Positions 17,473 to 25,060 of a DNA stretch of 64,000 bases are shown here, piece after piece. Below the pieces are notes generated by a model. That model saw nothing but the letters and a program-made list of their open reading frames with translations. It had not been told where the DNA came from and ran no database searches. Position 1 is the stretch's first letter. Each line of letters begins with the position of its first letter. A program made the translations under genes and the position numbers. This DNA is from Denitrobacterium detoxificans. Lineage in GTDB: Bacteria; Actinomycetota; Coriobacteriia; Coriobacteriales; Eggerthellaceae. The stretch spans positions 124,001-188,000 of the forward strand of contig NZ_SUUH01000002.1 of the NCBI RefSeq assembly GCF_015062615.1, given 5' to 3'.

Positions 17473-17544
17473 CAAGTTTTTTTCAAAAGGGGTAGGCGAT
17501 AGCGCCAAGTGGTAGTGCCTAGCCCCACACTTCTTCGGCGATTT

Positions 17545-17730
17545 CTATAGGGATACAGGTGTTGTCCCGTCATTCGGCTCAACGATTTCGAATTCGTCAG
17601 GGGGATAAAGGTAGTCTTCACCGCTATCGTCTACCAAGCGGAACCATTCTTTTTCAATCGAAAGTACCTCATATTCTTTACCCTGTGTTAGTTCGAGAAA
17701 AGTCGTTTCACCGAGGAACCTTACTTTCAC
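17545..17730 (-). CDS. Small putative immunity protein
   Basis: The GTG at 17730 is chosen because AAAGGAG lies eight bases upstream; the longer GTG at 17739 would leave no spacing. The start overlaps the stop of the upstream toxin-like gene as GTGA, giving tight translational coupling. The 61-residue acidic protein (KVRFLGETTFLELTQGKEY ... VDDSGEDYLYPPDEFEIVE) looks like a small beta-rich domain. Its position directly behind a toxin-like C-terminal domain suggests an immunity protein; I do not recognise a named family with confidence. Confidence 0.6.
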   Translation of the reverse strand: MKVRFLGETTFLELTQGKEYEVLSIEKEWFRLVDDSGEDYLYPPDEFEIVEPNDGTTPVSL

Positions 17731-18152
17731 GATAACCACTCCTTTACTTTGAATTTCACTTTAGGTTGTCCGCTTGCCTCGAACCAATGTACTTCGGCTT
17801 TTCTCGTCCTGCCCTTGTATTCGAGAGTTCCGACTCCTTTGACGTGCTTCCAGTCGCGTGGTTTCCCACCAATTTGCTTGCTTAGGCCTTCGGCGACTTG
17901 TGGCTTGAGCTTGTTTCGCGTTCCTTTGCCCGCGAAGACTTCTACATTGGATATTTTTGAGCCCTCCAGGAATTTGTAAACCTTTCCTGTGCGCGGGTCT
18001 TTTACGTCGTAGTTTAAGGCCCTGCATCCTAAGCTGCGTCCAATCTGGATATCTTCTTGCGGTATGGCGCTGGGTTCAACTATTGACAGCGGCAGTCTTC
18101 CGGATCCCCAGGTGGCTCCAAAGTCCAGCCCGTATCCTCCTCCGCCACCCAT
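17727..18152 (-). CDS. Toxin-like protein with glycine-rich N-terminus
   Basis: The 141-residue protein starts MGGGGGYGLDFG and has a conserved-looking C-terminal half: VEVFAGKGTRNKL, GGKPRDWKHVKGVGTLEY, AEVHWFEA then KVKFKVKEWLS. This half recalls C-terminal toxin domains carried by phage minor head proteins and polymorphic toxins; that recognition is by memory and is not certain. The start follows AAGGAGG and overlaps the DUF4417 stop (TAATG). The next gene is coupled by a GTGA overlap, as in toxin-immunity pairs. No secretion signal is visible, so delivery is unclear; it may be a phage-derived fragment. Confidence 0.55.
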   Translation of the reverse strand: MGGGGGYGLDFGATWGSGRLPLSIVEPSAIPQEDIQIGRSLGCRALNYDVKDPRTGKVYKFLEGSKISNVEVFAGKGTRNKLKPQVAEGLSKQIGGKPRDWKHVKGVGTLEYKGRTRKAEVHWFEASGQPKVKFKVKEWLS

Positions 18153-18808
18153 TAGTTCCCTCCTTTCGCATGGGCGAGGGACGTTTGCGTTGGAAAGCTA
18201 ACAACGTTTACTCCCGATTCTAGCGCCGAGTAGAAGATTCTCTCTGGTGCCGATCCATACACAATGATATTTTTGGGCCTCAGCCGCTTGACGATTTCGT
18301 CAACGCATGCGGTAAAAGCGATGTGGTCTTCGTATGTTTTCAAGGCTCCCAACGTGCCCATTGCAACTGTTGCTTCGGTGGGCAAGCCGTCGAAGCAATA
18401 AGCGAAACTCCGTCGGTCGCTTGGTCTGATGTTCGGAATGCATACTCCCCCGTAGCGTTCATAGAGGCTTCCAAGTAAACGACTTCTGAAGCAATTCCAA
18501 TATTGCATTGCAAATGGCATGTTTCGATACATGCTGAAATCCCAGGAAACGATACCTGGATGCTCAAGCAGTTTATCCATGTATTTGAACGCGTTTCGCC
18601 AGAAGGGCCGAAGCTGCTTGTCGTGTTCGTACGGAACTACCCAGGCCGATGGGTCGTCTCTCTTTTTGTTTTTAGAATCGGAAAAGCGAATGAGTCGCTC
18701 CGGTATTTGATTCGTGCCCTTGATGATGGGCATTTCATAGTCTCCCGCATAGGTCGCTCCCGAGTAGTAGCGTGTGTGGAAGATGTCGTAATTGGATAGT
18801 GAGCCCAT
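18152..18808 (-). CDS. DUF4417 domain protein
   Basis: The 218-residue protein matches the DUF4417 pattern: a Pro/Tyr-rich N-terminal region with PYEHDKQLRPFWRNAFKYM, then GIVSWDFSMYRNMPFAMQYWN, FRSRLLGSLYERYGGVCIPNI, and a C-terminal RLRPKNIIVYGSA. Such proteins are common in phages and mobile elements; biochemical function is unknown. It is the first gene of a coupled set with the toxin-like and immunity-like genes. RBS AAGGGG precedes the ATG. No strong promoter was found just upstream. Confidence 0.8.
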   Translation of the reverse strand: MGSLSNYDIFHTRYYSGATYAGDYEMPIIKGTNQIPERLIRFSDSKNKKRDDPSAWVVPYEHDKQLRPFWRNAFKYMDKLLEHPGIVSWDFSMYRNMPFAMQYWNCFRSRLLGSLYERYGGVCIPNIRPSDRRSFAYCFDGLPTEATVAMGTLGALKTYEDHIAFTACVDEIVKRLRPKNIIVYGSAPERIFYSALESGVNVVSFPTQTSLAHAKGGN

Positions 18809-18916
18809 AGCCCCTTCTTTCTGTCGCGGTGCGACGTTGAGATGTATACCGATTGGTTTTGTCCGTTCGGGCCATCGAGGGGTGGGCAGGCTGCCTAAAA
18901 GGCTGTATACTGCTTG

Positions 18917-18979
18917 GTGTCTTGTGGGTCCTCGATGACCCGACGGGCCGTTTCTGCGCCAACAGAAACGGCCCTTTAT
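18917..18979 (+). ncRNA. Candidate small RNA with two hairpins
   Basis: A TGGGCA (18883-18888)/17 bases/TATACT (18906-18911) promoter-like pair faces the plus strand, opposite to the flanking genes. The predicted transcript of about 60 bases folds into GGGTC-CTCGAT-GACCC (18926-18941), then the strong terminator GGGCCGTTTCTG/CAGAAACGGCCC (18945-18974) with TTTATTTA. No ORF fits. The hairpin could instead simply punctuate the two minus-strand genes, but its T-run is on the plus strand only. Confidence 0.4.
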
Positions 18980-19543
18980 TTATGCGCGTCCAAAGAGACC
19001 GCCTCCTTTCCAAGTTGCATTTTCGAGAAGCCACCGTTCGTGATGCCTCCAAGGGGCGTTTTCGTTATCTCGGCGTACTGCCTGATCCGCGGCGAAATCA
19101 GCGCATTTCTTGCTGACCCCGAAGCGATCTTCGATGGAGGCATTAGATGGTTTGACTAGGATTAGGGGGTGCGGAGCGAGAAGGTAACCGGAAAAATAGT
19201 CTGCTTCTTCTTCGCAATGAGGGGTATTTGGTTCGTGACCAAGAAATGCGTGCCCTATCTCGTGGCCACCGGAGAAGCGAGCCCTGCAGAAATTAGAGCC
19301 AATTTCGTCGTTTACGGCAATGCCGATTATGCTGAAGTCTGCATTTCTGTAGGTAAACGCGTCGTTGGATGCTGATAGTGCTGCGTTTCTTTCCCTTTCG
19401 GGTAAAGCCGAATAGGGTATGAGATTGATTCTTAGCGCTTTGGCTGTTTTTGAAATGCTTATCGGGTACGTCTTGATATCGTAGTCCTCGAGCAATTCCA
19501 CCACTGCGGTTTCGATTTCAATTTGTCGAGCGCGTTTAAGCAA
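18980..19543 (-). CDS. ImmA/IrrE-family metallo-endopeptidase
   Basis: The 187-residue protein carries the zinc-protease motif HEIGHAFLGHE near residue 95 within SGGHEIGHAFLGHEPN, as in ImmA/IrrE proteases that cleave XRE repressors and de-repress mobile elements. It lies nine bases after the XRE gene, in the usual repressor-protease order. The N-terminal part is helical, and the C-terminal part is more divergent. It probably controls the adjacent module by cleaving the XRE repressor. Confidence 0.88.
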   Translation of the reverse strand: MLKRARQIEIETAVVELLEDYDIKTYPISISKTAKALRINLIPYSALPERERNAALSASNDAFTYRNADFSIIGIAVNDEIGSNFCRARFSGGHEIGHAFLGHEPNTPHCEEEADYFSGYLLAPHPLILVKPSNASIEDRFGVSKKCADFAADQAVRRDNENAPWRHHERWLLENATWKGGGLFGRA

Positions 19544-19552
19544 ATGCTTCCC

Positions 19553-19858
19553 CTATCGTTTTGCCAATGCGGCGATGAGCTCTTCGCGTTGAGCTTCAGT
19601 TAAATTATTGGCGTTACGCGCAATCAGCCGAATTGCCTCGTCAGTTTCCTGCTCTATCTTTGTGCCAATGATTTCGTCCGTTGTGACGTCGAGAACTTTG
19701 GCTATTGCCGCTATGGTAATCGGGCGTGGCTCGCGTGCCCCGCTGATGTAACGGCTCACGGCGGCTGGGGTGAGGTTTGTCTTTTCGGCTAGTTCTTTTT
19801 GACTCATTCCTTTTTCCCTGAGCAGGAGCTCAATTCGCTTCCCGACAAATGAAGGCAT
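19553..19858 (-). CDS. XRE-family helix-turn-helix repressor
   Basis: The 101-residue protein has an N-terminal HTH_3 domain (GKRIELLLREKGMSQKELAE, LTPAAVSRYISGAREP, IAAIAKVLDVTTDEII) and a short helical tail. RBS GGAGG is 12 bases before the ATG. Its promoter is overlapped by a near-perfect operator array, so it almost certainly represses itself, with ImmA as the likely antagonist. This is the regulator gene of the small accessory module. Confidence 0.9.
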   Translation of the reverse strand: MPSFVGKRIELLLREKGMSQKELAEKTNLTPAAVSRYISGAREPRPITIAAIAKVLDVTTDEIIGTKIEQETDEAIRLIARNANNLTEAQREELIAALAKR

Positions 19859-19878
19859 GGCGATTCCTTTCCTCCTAT

Positions 19879-19936
19879 TAGATGGTAATAATTACCATCT
19901 ATTGGTAATTGTAATGACAGGGAATCTCGGGGTCAA
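19879..19936 (-). promoter_or_regulatory. XRE promoter with overlapping palindromic operators
   Basis: TTGACC (19936-19931), a 17-base spacer and TACAAT (19913-19908) form a strong minus-strand promoter. Three ATTACCA/TGGTAAT half-sites lie at 19883-19889, 19891-19897 and 19903-19909. The first two form a 23-bp perfect palindrome (19879-19901, centre A19890). The second and third form another with a five-base centre. The array covers the -10 and start site, ideal for autorepression. Confidence 0.85.
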
Positions 19937-20017
19937 GTCACAATAATCGCGTCATGCTCGAAAAGCTCCGTTTCGACTATAAGGGGATGTGATTTCCAAA
20001 ATCGTTACGTACAAATG

Positions 20018-20056
20018 CGAGCGACGCACCCTGAGTGTTTCAGGATGCGTCGCTCG
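20018..20056 (-). terminator. Terminator of the MetE-like gene
   Basis: CGAGCGACGCA pairs with TGCGTCGCTCG and CCTGA with TCAGG around a short loop (20018-20056), 32 bases after the minus-strand stop. It probably also separates this unit from the XRE module. Confidence 0.65.
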
Positions 20057-20087
20057 TTTTCAAGCGTTTTGCAATTACGTGATCCGC

Positions 20088-21215
20088 TTAGCCCCATACC
20101 TCCTCGGCGATTTCGCGGACCAGGGCGATCTTGGCCCATTGCTCGTCCTCGGTGAGCTTGTTGCCAATTTCGCAGCTGGCGAAACCGCATTGGGGCGAGA
20201 GGCATAGGCGGTCGAGCGGAACGTATTTCGATGCTTCGCGGATGCGTGCGATGACCTGGTCTTTGTCTTCAAGCTCGGGGCGCTTCGAAGTAATGAGGCC
20301 TAGCACGACTTGCTTGCCTTCTGCAACGCTTGCCAGCGGTTCGAAGCCGCCCGAGCGTTCGTCGTCGAATTCCAGGAAGAACGCGTCAACGTGCTCACGT
20401 GCGAATAGCGTTTTTGCCACGGCTTCGTAACCGCCTTCGTTGGCGTAGGTGGAGTGGAAGTTTCCGCGGCAGACGTGCGTGTTGATGGTAAGACCCTCGG
20501 GGCGTGCGTCGAGCACGCGATTGTTCACGGCGAGCAGCTGCTCCTTCACGTCTTCGATGCCCGCTTCGTCGGTGCCGAAGAACAGGGGTGCGCGCTTGTC
20601 GCAGAGCATGCCCCACGAGCAGTCGTCGAACTGTAGGTTGCGACAGCCTGCCTCGTAGAGTTGGCTGATGAATGCGCCATAGGCAGCCACCAGGTCGTCG
20701 GCGACCTCTTCGTCGGTCGCGTAGAATGCGCGGGTACGCTCGGCGTTGAACGGCATGATGAGCTGCTCTAGGAACTGTGCCGGTGCGGGGATGGTGAGCT
20801 TCGCGACCGTATTCTCGTCTTCCAGGTCGCGTACGAAGCGATAGTGAGCCACGAAAGGATGCTCGCCTTCCAGGCGAATCTTGCCCGTTACGAAGGTGTC
20901 GTCGAGCATAGCCGCTTCGTCGTGGAAGGGGAGACCCGTTTCGGTGGGCGCATGGCCTATGCCTGTGAAACCCCACATGAAGTCGAGGTGCCAGGTAGCA
21001 CGGCGAAACTCGCCGTCGGTGATCGTGGAAAGGCCAGCTGCCTGCTGCTTTGCCACTAGGTCGCGGATGGCGTCATCTTCTACGGCTGTAAGCTCCTCGC
21101 GGGAGATTGCTCCCTCTGCGAATTGGGCGCGCGCTTCGCGCAGCGCGGCGGGGCGCAGGAAGCTTCCAACGACGTCGAAACGATGCGGGGTCTTCTTATC
21201 GTAGGCAATGGCCAT
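20088..21215 (-). CDS. MetE-like cobalamin-independent methionine synthase family protein (YxjG type)
   Basis: The 375-residue protein corresponds to the C-terminal, zinc-containing half of MetE. It has FDVVGSFLRP at the N-terminus, a mid-protein LQFDDCSWGML segment, the metal-ligand region INTHVCRGNFHS, and LCLSPQCGFASCEIG near the C-terminus, with His/Cys ligands in place. Such stand-alone YxjG/YxjH-type proteins transfer a methyl group to homocysteine from an uncertain donor. Two copies of the palindrome shared with patB lie upstream, one overlapping the -35 position, tying it to sulfur amino-acid control. RBS GGAAAGGA precedes the ATG. Confidence 0.88.
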   Translation of the reverse strand: MAIAYDKKTPHRFDVVGSFLRPAALREARAQFAEGAISREELTAVEDDAIRDLVAKQQAAGLSTITDGEFRRATWHLDFMWGFTGIGHAPTETGLPFHDEAAMLDDTFVTGKIRLEGEHPFVAHYRFVRDLEDENTVAKLTIPAPAQFLEQLIMPFNAERTRAFYATDEEVADDLVAAYGAFISQLYEAGCRNLQFDDCSWGMLCDKRAPLFFGTDEAGIEDVKEQLLAVNNRVLDARPEGLTINTHVCRGNFHSTYANEGGYEAVAKTLFAREHVDAFFLEFDDERSGGFEPLASVAEGKQVVLGLITSKRPELEDKDQVIARIREASKYVPLDRLCLSPQCGFASCEIGNKLTEDEQWAKIALVREIAEEVWG

Positions 21216-21252
21216 GGGGCGTCCTTTCCTGAGTGTGAAAGCGTTGCCTGCT

Positions 21253-21295
21253 AGTATACGCGCGAAGGGGCCGCTTGGGATTTCCGGAAATCCTA
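21253..21295 (-). promoter_or_regulatory. Promoter of the MetE-like gene with operator site 2
   Basis: TATACT (21258-21253) is a good -10, but no -35 matches TTGACA at the right distance. Instead a near-palindrome differing from the perfect version by one base occupies 21276-21295. Its centre lies about 40 bases before the expected start, the usual place for an activator that contacts RNA polymerase. Confidence 0.65.
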
Positions 21296-21379
21296 TAACC
21301 CGTAATCGGCTTTGCCTGTATATGCCCAGGTGGCCGCTTGTCCATCTCGTTTCGATGCCTCATTTGCACCCCCATATCG

Positions 21380-21399
21380 TGGGATTTCCGGAAATCCCA
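21380..21399. promoter_or_regulatory. Perfect 20-bp palindrome, operator site 3
   Basis: TGGGATTTCCGGAAATCCCA, identical to the site upstream of patB. Its centre is 104 bases from site 2, close to ten helical turns, so bound proteins could interact on one DNA face. It lies between the divergent MetE-like and pcrA genes. Confidence 0.7.
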
Positions 21400-21520
21400 T
21401 GCGTACCCATTATCTTTGGCGGCTCTGCTTACTTTGTGCCATCCCGCGGGGCGTGCTTCGTTATGAAGTAAAGTAAATGGCCTACGACACAGATGAAATC
21501 ACGTTATCGATGGGGAGCAC

Positions 21521-23857
21521 ATGGCAATCGACCTGAATTCGCTCAATCCCGAGCAGCGCGAAGCGGTGGAATGCACCGAAGGTCCGCTGCTCGTTCTCGC
21601 TGGCGCCGGAAGCGGCAAGACGCGCGTGCTTACGTACCGCATTGCCCATATGGTGGAAGACCTTTCCGTGCCGCCCTGGCAGATTCTGGCCATTACATTT
21701 ACCAACAAGGCGGCCAACGAAATGCGCGAGCGTCTGGATGGCATCGTGGGGCCGGCCGTCCGTGGCATGTGGGTTTCCACGTTCCACAGCATGTGCGTGC
21801 GCGTTCTGCGTGCGAATGCCGAGGTGCTGGGCTTTTCGAATAGCTTCACCATCTATGCCGACGACGACAGCAAGCGCCTGGTGAAGGACATCATGGCGCA
21901 GCAGAACATCGATCCGAAGCGCTTCCCGGTGAACGCCATCCGCAATCGCATTTCCTCGGCGAAGAATGAACTCGTGCTCCCTGGCGAGTTCGAAGCTCAG
22001 GCTGCCGACCCTATTGCCAAGGTGGCGGCCCGCGTGTACGACGAGCTGCAGAAGCGCCTGCGCCAGGCGAACGCATTCGACTTCGACGACTTGCTTGTTT
22101 TTACGTGGTTGCTGTTCAAGAATCATCCCCAGGTGCTCGAGGCGTACCAGGATCGTTTCCGCTACATCATGGTCGACGAGTATCAGGACACCAACCGTGC
22201 CCAGTACGCCATCTGTCAGCTGCTGGCTGCCAAGCGTCGCAACCTTATGGTCGTAGGCGATGACGACCAGTCCATTTATAGCTGGCGTGGCGCAGACATT
22301 CGCAACATCCTGGATTTCGAGAAGGATTACCCGAACGCTCACACGGTGAAGCTGGAGCGCAATTACCGTTCTACGGCCACCATTCTGAACGCCGCCAACG
22401 CCGTTATCGCCAACAACGTGCATCGTAAGAGCAAGAAGCTCATCTCCACGGGCGAAGAGGGCGAAAAGGTGCAGGTCTACCTGGCCAGCGACGAGCGCGA
22501 CGAAGGGCGTTGGATTGCCGGCGAGATTGAACGCCAGCATGGCAAGGGTGCGAGCTACAACCAGTTCGCCCTGTTCTACCGCACGAATGCGCAGAGTCGT
22601 ACACTTGAAGATATGTTGCTGCGTGCGGGCGTTCCGTATCGCATCGTGGGCGGCACGCGATTCTTCGATCGTGCCGAGATTCGCGATGTCATGGCGTACC
22701 TCACGCTTGCCGTGAACCCTGCCGATGACATGGCGGCTAAGCGCATCATCAACGTGCCGCGACGCGGCATCGGCAAGAGCACCGTCGAGCGCATCGACAT
22801 GATGGCGATCGAAAACGCGTGCACGTTCCTGGAGGCCTGTCAGCTGGCTTGCGCCGACGAGTCCTTCCGCCCCGCCACGCGTCGTGCGCTGGGTGAATTT
22901 ACCCAGCTCATCATGGAGACGTCGTTCTGGGAAGGCGAACTGCGCAAGCTCGTGGAGATGGTCATTGACAAGAGCCGCCTGGTGCGTGCCCTGGAAGAGG
23001 AGAATACCGACGAGTCGCGTGGCCGAGCCGAGAACATCAAGGAATTCCTGGGCGTAGTCGACGAATTCGCCGCTACGCACGACGATTCCGATGCTCAGTT
23101 CGCCGCGCCTGTTGCCGGTGGGGAAGGTGCGGAACAGTTGGGCGAAGAACCCGTTCGCGTGCTTTCCGGCAACTCGCTTTCCGACTTCATCGAGTGGGTT
23201 ACGCTGCGTACCGACCTGGATACCATGAGTGACGACGGCACGGCCGTTACGCTTATGACGGTGCACGCCGCTAAGGGTCTGGAGTTCGACTACGTGTTTA
23301 CCGCGGGCATGGAGGAAACCATCTTCCCGCATATGAGCAGCATGAACGACGGTGCGGGCATAGAAGAGGAGCGTCGCTTGGCCTACGTTGCCATTACGCG
23401 CGCTCGTAAGCGTCTGTATCTTACCTGCGCGGGCCAGCGTAAGCTGTTTGGCCAGACGCAGGCTAATCCCCGCTCGCGCTTCCTGGCCGAGATTCCCTCC
23501 GAGTTGCTCTCCACCACGGGTCTTGGCTCGTCGGGCTTTTCGGGCACGGGCTGGGAAAAGCGAGGCAGTCGCCGCGGCATTTCCGGCAGTGGCGCGGAAG
23601 CGGGGCAGGGGCGCGTGTTCGGTACGTCCAGCGCGCGTGGCACGTCGAAGCGCGTGCATACGGCCCCGAAGGCTCCCCAGAAGAAGGCCGCCGCAGGTGT
23701 TACGTTTGCCATCGGCGACATCGTGGATCATAAGGTGTTTGGCCGTGGTCGCGTTGTGAAGGTAGATGGAGATACTCTCTCTATTCGCTTCTCGAAGAGC
23801 GGTTCCACCAAAAAATTGTTGAAAGACTACGCTCCAATTGTCAAAATCGGAAAGTAA
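21521..23857 (+). CDS. pcrA: ATP-dependent DNA helicase PcrA/UvrD
   Basis: The 778-residue protein is a superfamily 1A 3'-5' helicase. It has motif I AGAGSGKTRVLTYR (about residues 28-41), motif Ia ITFTNKAANEMRER, motif II DEYQDTNRAQY near 217, motif III GDDDQSIYSWRGAD, motif IV ERNYRS, motif V MTVHAAKGLEFDYV and motif VI EEERRLAYVAITRARKRLYL. The C-terminal tail ends in a Tudor-like segment (IGDIVDHKVFGRGRVVKVDG), as in PcrA/UvrD proteins that bind RNA polymerase. Roles are in nucleotide-excision repair, replication restart and removal of RNA polymerase. GGGGAG precedes the ATG. Confidence 0.95.
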   Translation: MAIDLNSLNPEQREAVECTEGPLLVLAGAGSGKTRVLTYRIAHMVEDLSVPPWQILAITFTNKAANEMRERLDGIVGPAVRGMWVSTFHSMCVRVLRANAEVLGFSNSFTIYADDDSKRLVKDIMAQQNIDPKRFPVNAIRNRISSAKNELVLPGEFEAQAADPIAKVAARVYDELQKRLRQANAFDFDDLLVFTWLLFKNHPQVLEAYQDRFRYIMVDEYQDTNRAQYAICQLLAAKRRNLMVVGDDDQSIYSWRGADIRNILDFEKDYPNAHTVKLERNYRSTATILNAANAVIANNVHRKSKKLISTGEEGEKVQVYLASDERDEGRWIAGEIERQHGKGASYNQFALFYRTNAQSRTLEDMLLRAGVPYRIVGGTRFFDRAEIRDVMAYLTLAVNPADDMAAKRIINVPRRGIGKSTVERIDMMAIENACTFLEACQLACADESFRPATRRALGEFTQLIMETSFWEGELRKLVEMVIDKSRLVRALEEENTDESRGRAENIKEFLGVVDEFAATHDDSDAQFAAPVAGGEGAEQLGEEPVRVLSGNSLSDFIEWVTLRTDLDTMSDDGTAVTLMTVHAAKGLEFDYVFTAGMEETIFPHMSSMNDGAGIEEERRLAYVAITRARKRLYLTCAGQRKLFGQTQANPRSRFLAEIPSELLSTTGLGSSGFSGTGWEKRGSRRGISGSGAEAGQGRVFGTSSARGTSKRVHTAPKAPQKKAAAGVTFAIGDIVDHKVFGRGRVVKVDGDTLSIRFSKSGSTKKLLKDYAPIVKIGK

Positions 23858-23894
23858 TCCATTTAGCCTGAAAGCTGCAAAGGAAGGAAATCCC

Positions 23895-24830
23895 ATGGCA
23901 GAACCCATCATCATTGTGGGACACAAGAATCCGGACAACGACGCTATCTCGGCCGCTGTCGGCCTGGCGTTCTTCGAGAACGAGTTGGCTCGTCGCCAGG
24001 GCCGCGATGATGTGTACGAGGCTGTCTGCCTCGGCCCCCTTCCGCCCGAGACGGCTTGGAACCTCGAGCAGAATGGCATCGACGCTCCTCGTCTGATCGA
24101 CCATGTGGAAGCCGGCCAGAAGGTCATGCTCGTCGATCACAACGAGCTGAAGCAGGCCGTCGATGGGCTGGCTGATGCCGAGGTCGTGGGCATCGTGGAC
24201 CATCATCGCATTGGCGACGTTGCCACCGCTGCCCCCATCTACATGACGGTTCGCCCCTGGGGCTCCACGTGCACGGTCATTACTTCCATGTGCCGTCAGC
24301 ATGGCATCGAGATTCCGGTCGAGATTGCAAATGTGCTGCTGTCCGCTATCCTCACCGACACGGTCATCCTGAAGTCCCCCACGGCTACCAAGGTCGACGA
24401 AGAGCAGATTGCCTACCTGGAAGGCATCACGGGCAAGAAGTACGTTGAGTTTGGCCAACAGCTCTTCAAGTGCCGTGGCGGCGAAGCCGATCTGCCCATC
24501 GAGAAGTACGTGGGCGCCGACGCCAAGGAATTCGAAGTGGGATCCACTACGGTGCTTATCGCCCAGCACGAAACGGTCGACCTGGAAGGCGCTATGAAGC
24601 GCGAAGAGGAAGCTCGTGCCTACATGCGCAAGCTGCAGGAGGAAAAGGGCTACGACTTCGTGCTCGTGCTCGTTACCGACATTCTGGCCGAGGGCAGCAA
24701 CTTCCTGGTAGAGGGTAACCATGCCGTCGTGGATAGCGTCTTCGGAATCGATAGCTCCAAGACGGTTTGGATTGATGGCATCCTGTCCCGCAAGAAGCAG
24801 GTTGCCGCTCCCATCCTGGCTGCCAACTAG
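23895..24830 (+). CDS. ppaC: Manganese-dependent inorganic pyrophosphatase (DHH family II)
   Basis: The ATG at 23895 follows AGGAAGG. The 311-residue protein has the family II pattern: GHKNPDNDAISAA at the N-terminus, the LVDHNE motif, VGIVDHHRIGD with the diagnostic DHH, and a C-terminal DHHA2-type domain with SRKKQVAAP near the end. It hydrolyses pyrophosphate in the cytoplasm using Mn. It lies 37 bases after pcrA and may be co-transcribed; a strong terminator follows. Confidence 0.95.
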   Translation: MAEPIIIVGHKNPDNDAISAAVGLAFFENELARRQGRDDVYEAVCLGPLPPETAWNLEQNGIDAPRLIDHVEAGQKVMLVDHNELKQAVDGLADAEVVGIVDHHRIGDVATAAPIYMTVRPWGSTCTVITSMCRQHGIEIPVEIANVLLSAILTDTVILKSPTATKVDEEQIAYLEGITGKKYVEFGQQLFKCRGGEADLPIEKYVGADAKEFEVGSTTVLIAQHETVDLEGAMKREEEARAYMRKLQEEKGYDFVLVLVTDILAEGSNFLVEGNHAVVDSVFGIDSSKTVWIDGILSRKKQVAAPILAAN

Positions 24831-24862
24831 CCTTCGCGCGGTTTCCGCCGCATAGCAACCGC

Positions 24863-24899
24863 AAGCTCGCTTCGCCATGTCGCGGGGCGAGCTTTTTTC
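24863..24899 (+). terminator. Intrinsic terminator after ppaC
   Basis: AAGCTCGC (24863-24870) pairs with GCGAGCTT (24887-24894) and is followed by TTTTTT. Confidence 0.85.
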
Positions 24900-25060
24900 G
24901 TGCCTGAATTAATGCTTTCGCCAATTCGCAGGGCCGTTCGTGCCGTTCTTCAGCCCCAATGCGTCGCTCATGTGACGATTTGCGCCCTTGGCACTTTCGC
25001 ATACTAAAGTGCGCTACACTGATTGCCACTGGTCCCGACACTTCCCAAGGGGGTAAGACT

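Noticed and set aside
17109..17495. Plus-strand ORF of 128 codons over the T-box region
   Set aside because: The region folds as a T-box on the other strand, and no ribosome site or domain supports the ORF.
18853..19116. Plus-strand ORF of 87 codons between DUF4417 and immA
   Set aside because: It overlaps a terminator hairpin and the immA coding region, with no ribosome site.
21482..24127. Minus-strand ORF of 881 codons across pcrA
   Set aside because: It is the antisense of a clear helicase gene, and its translation is low-complexity His/Arg/Val-rich without motifs.
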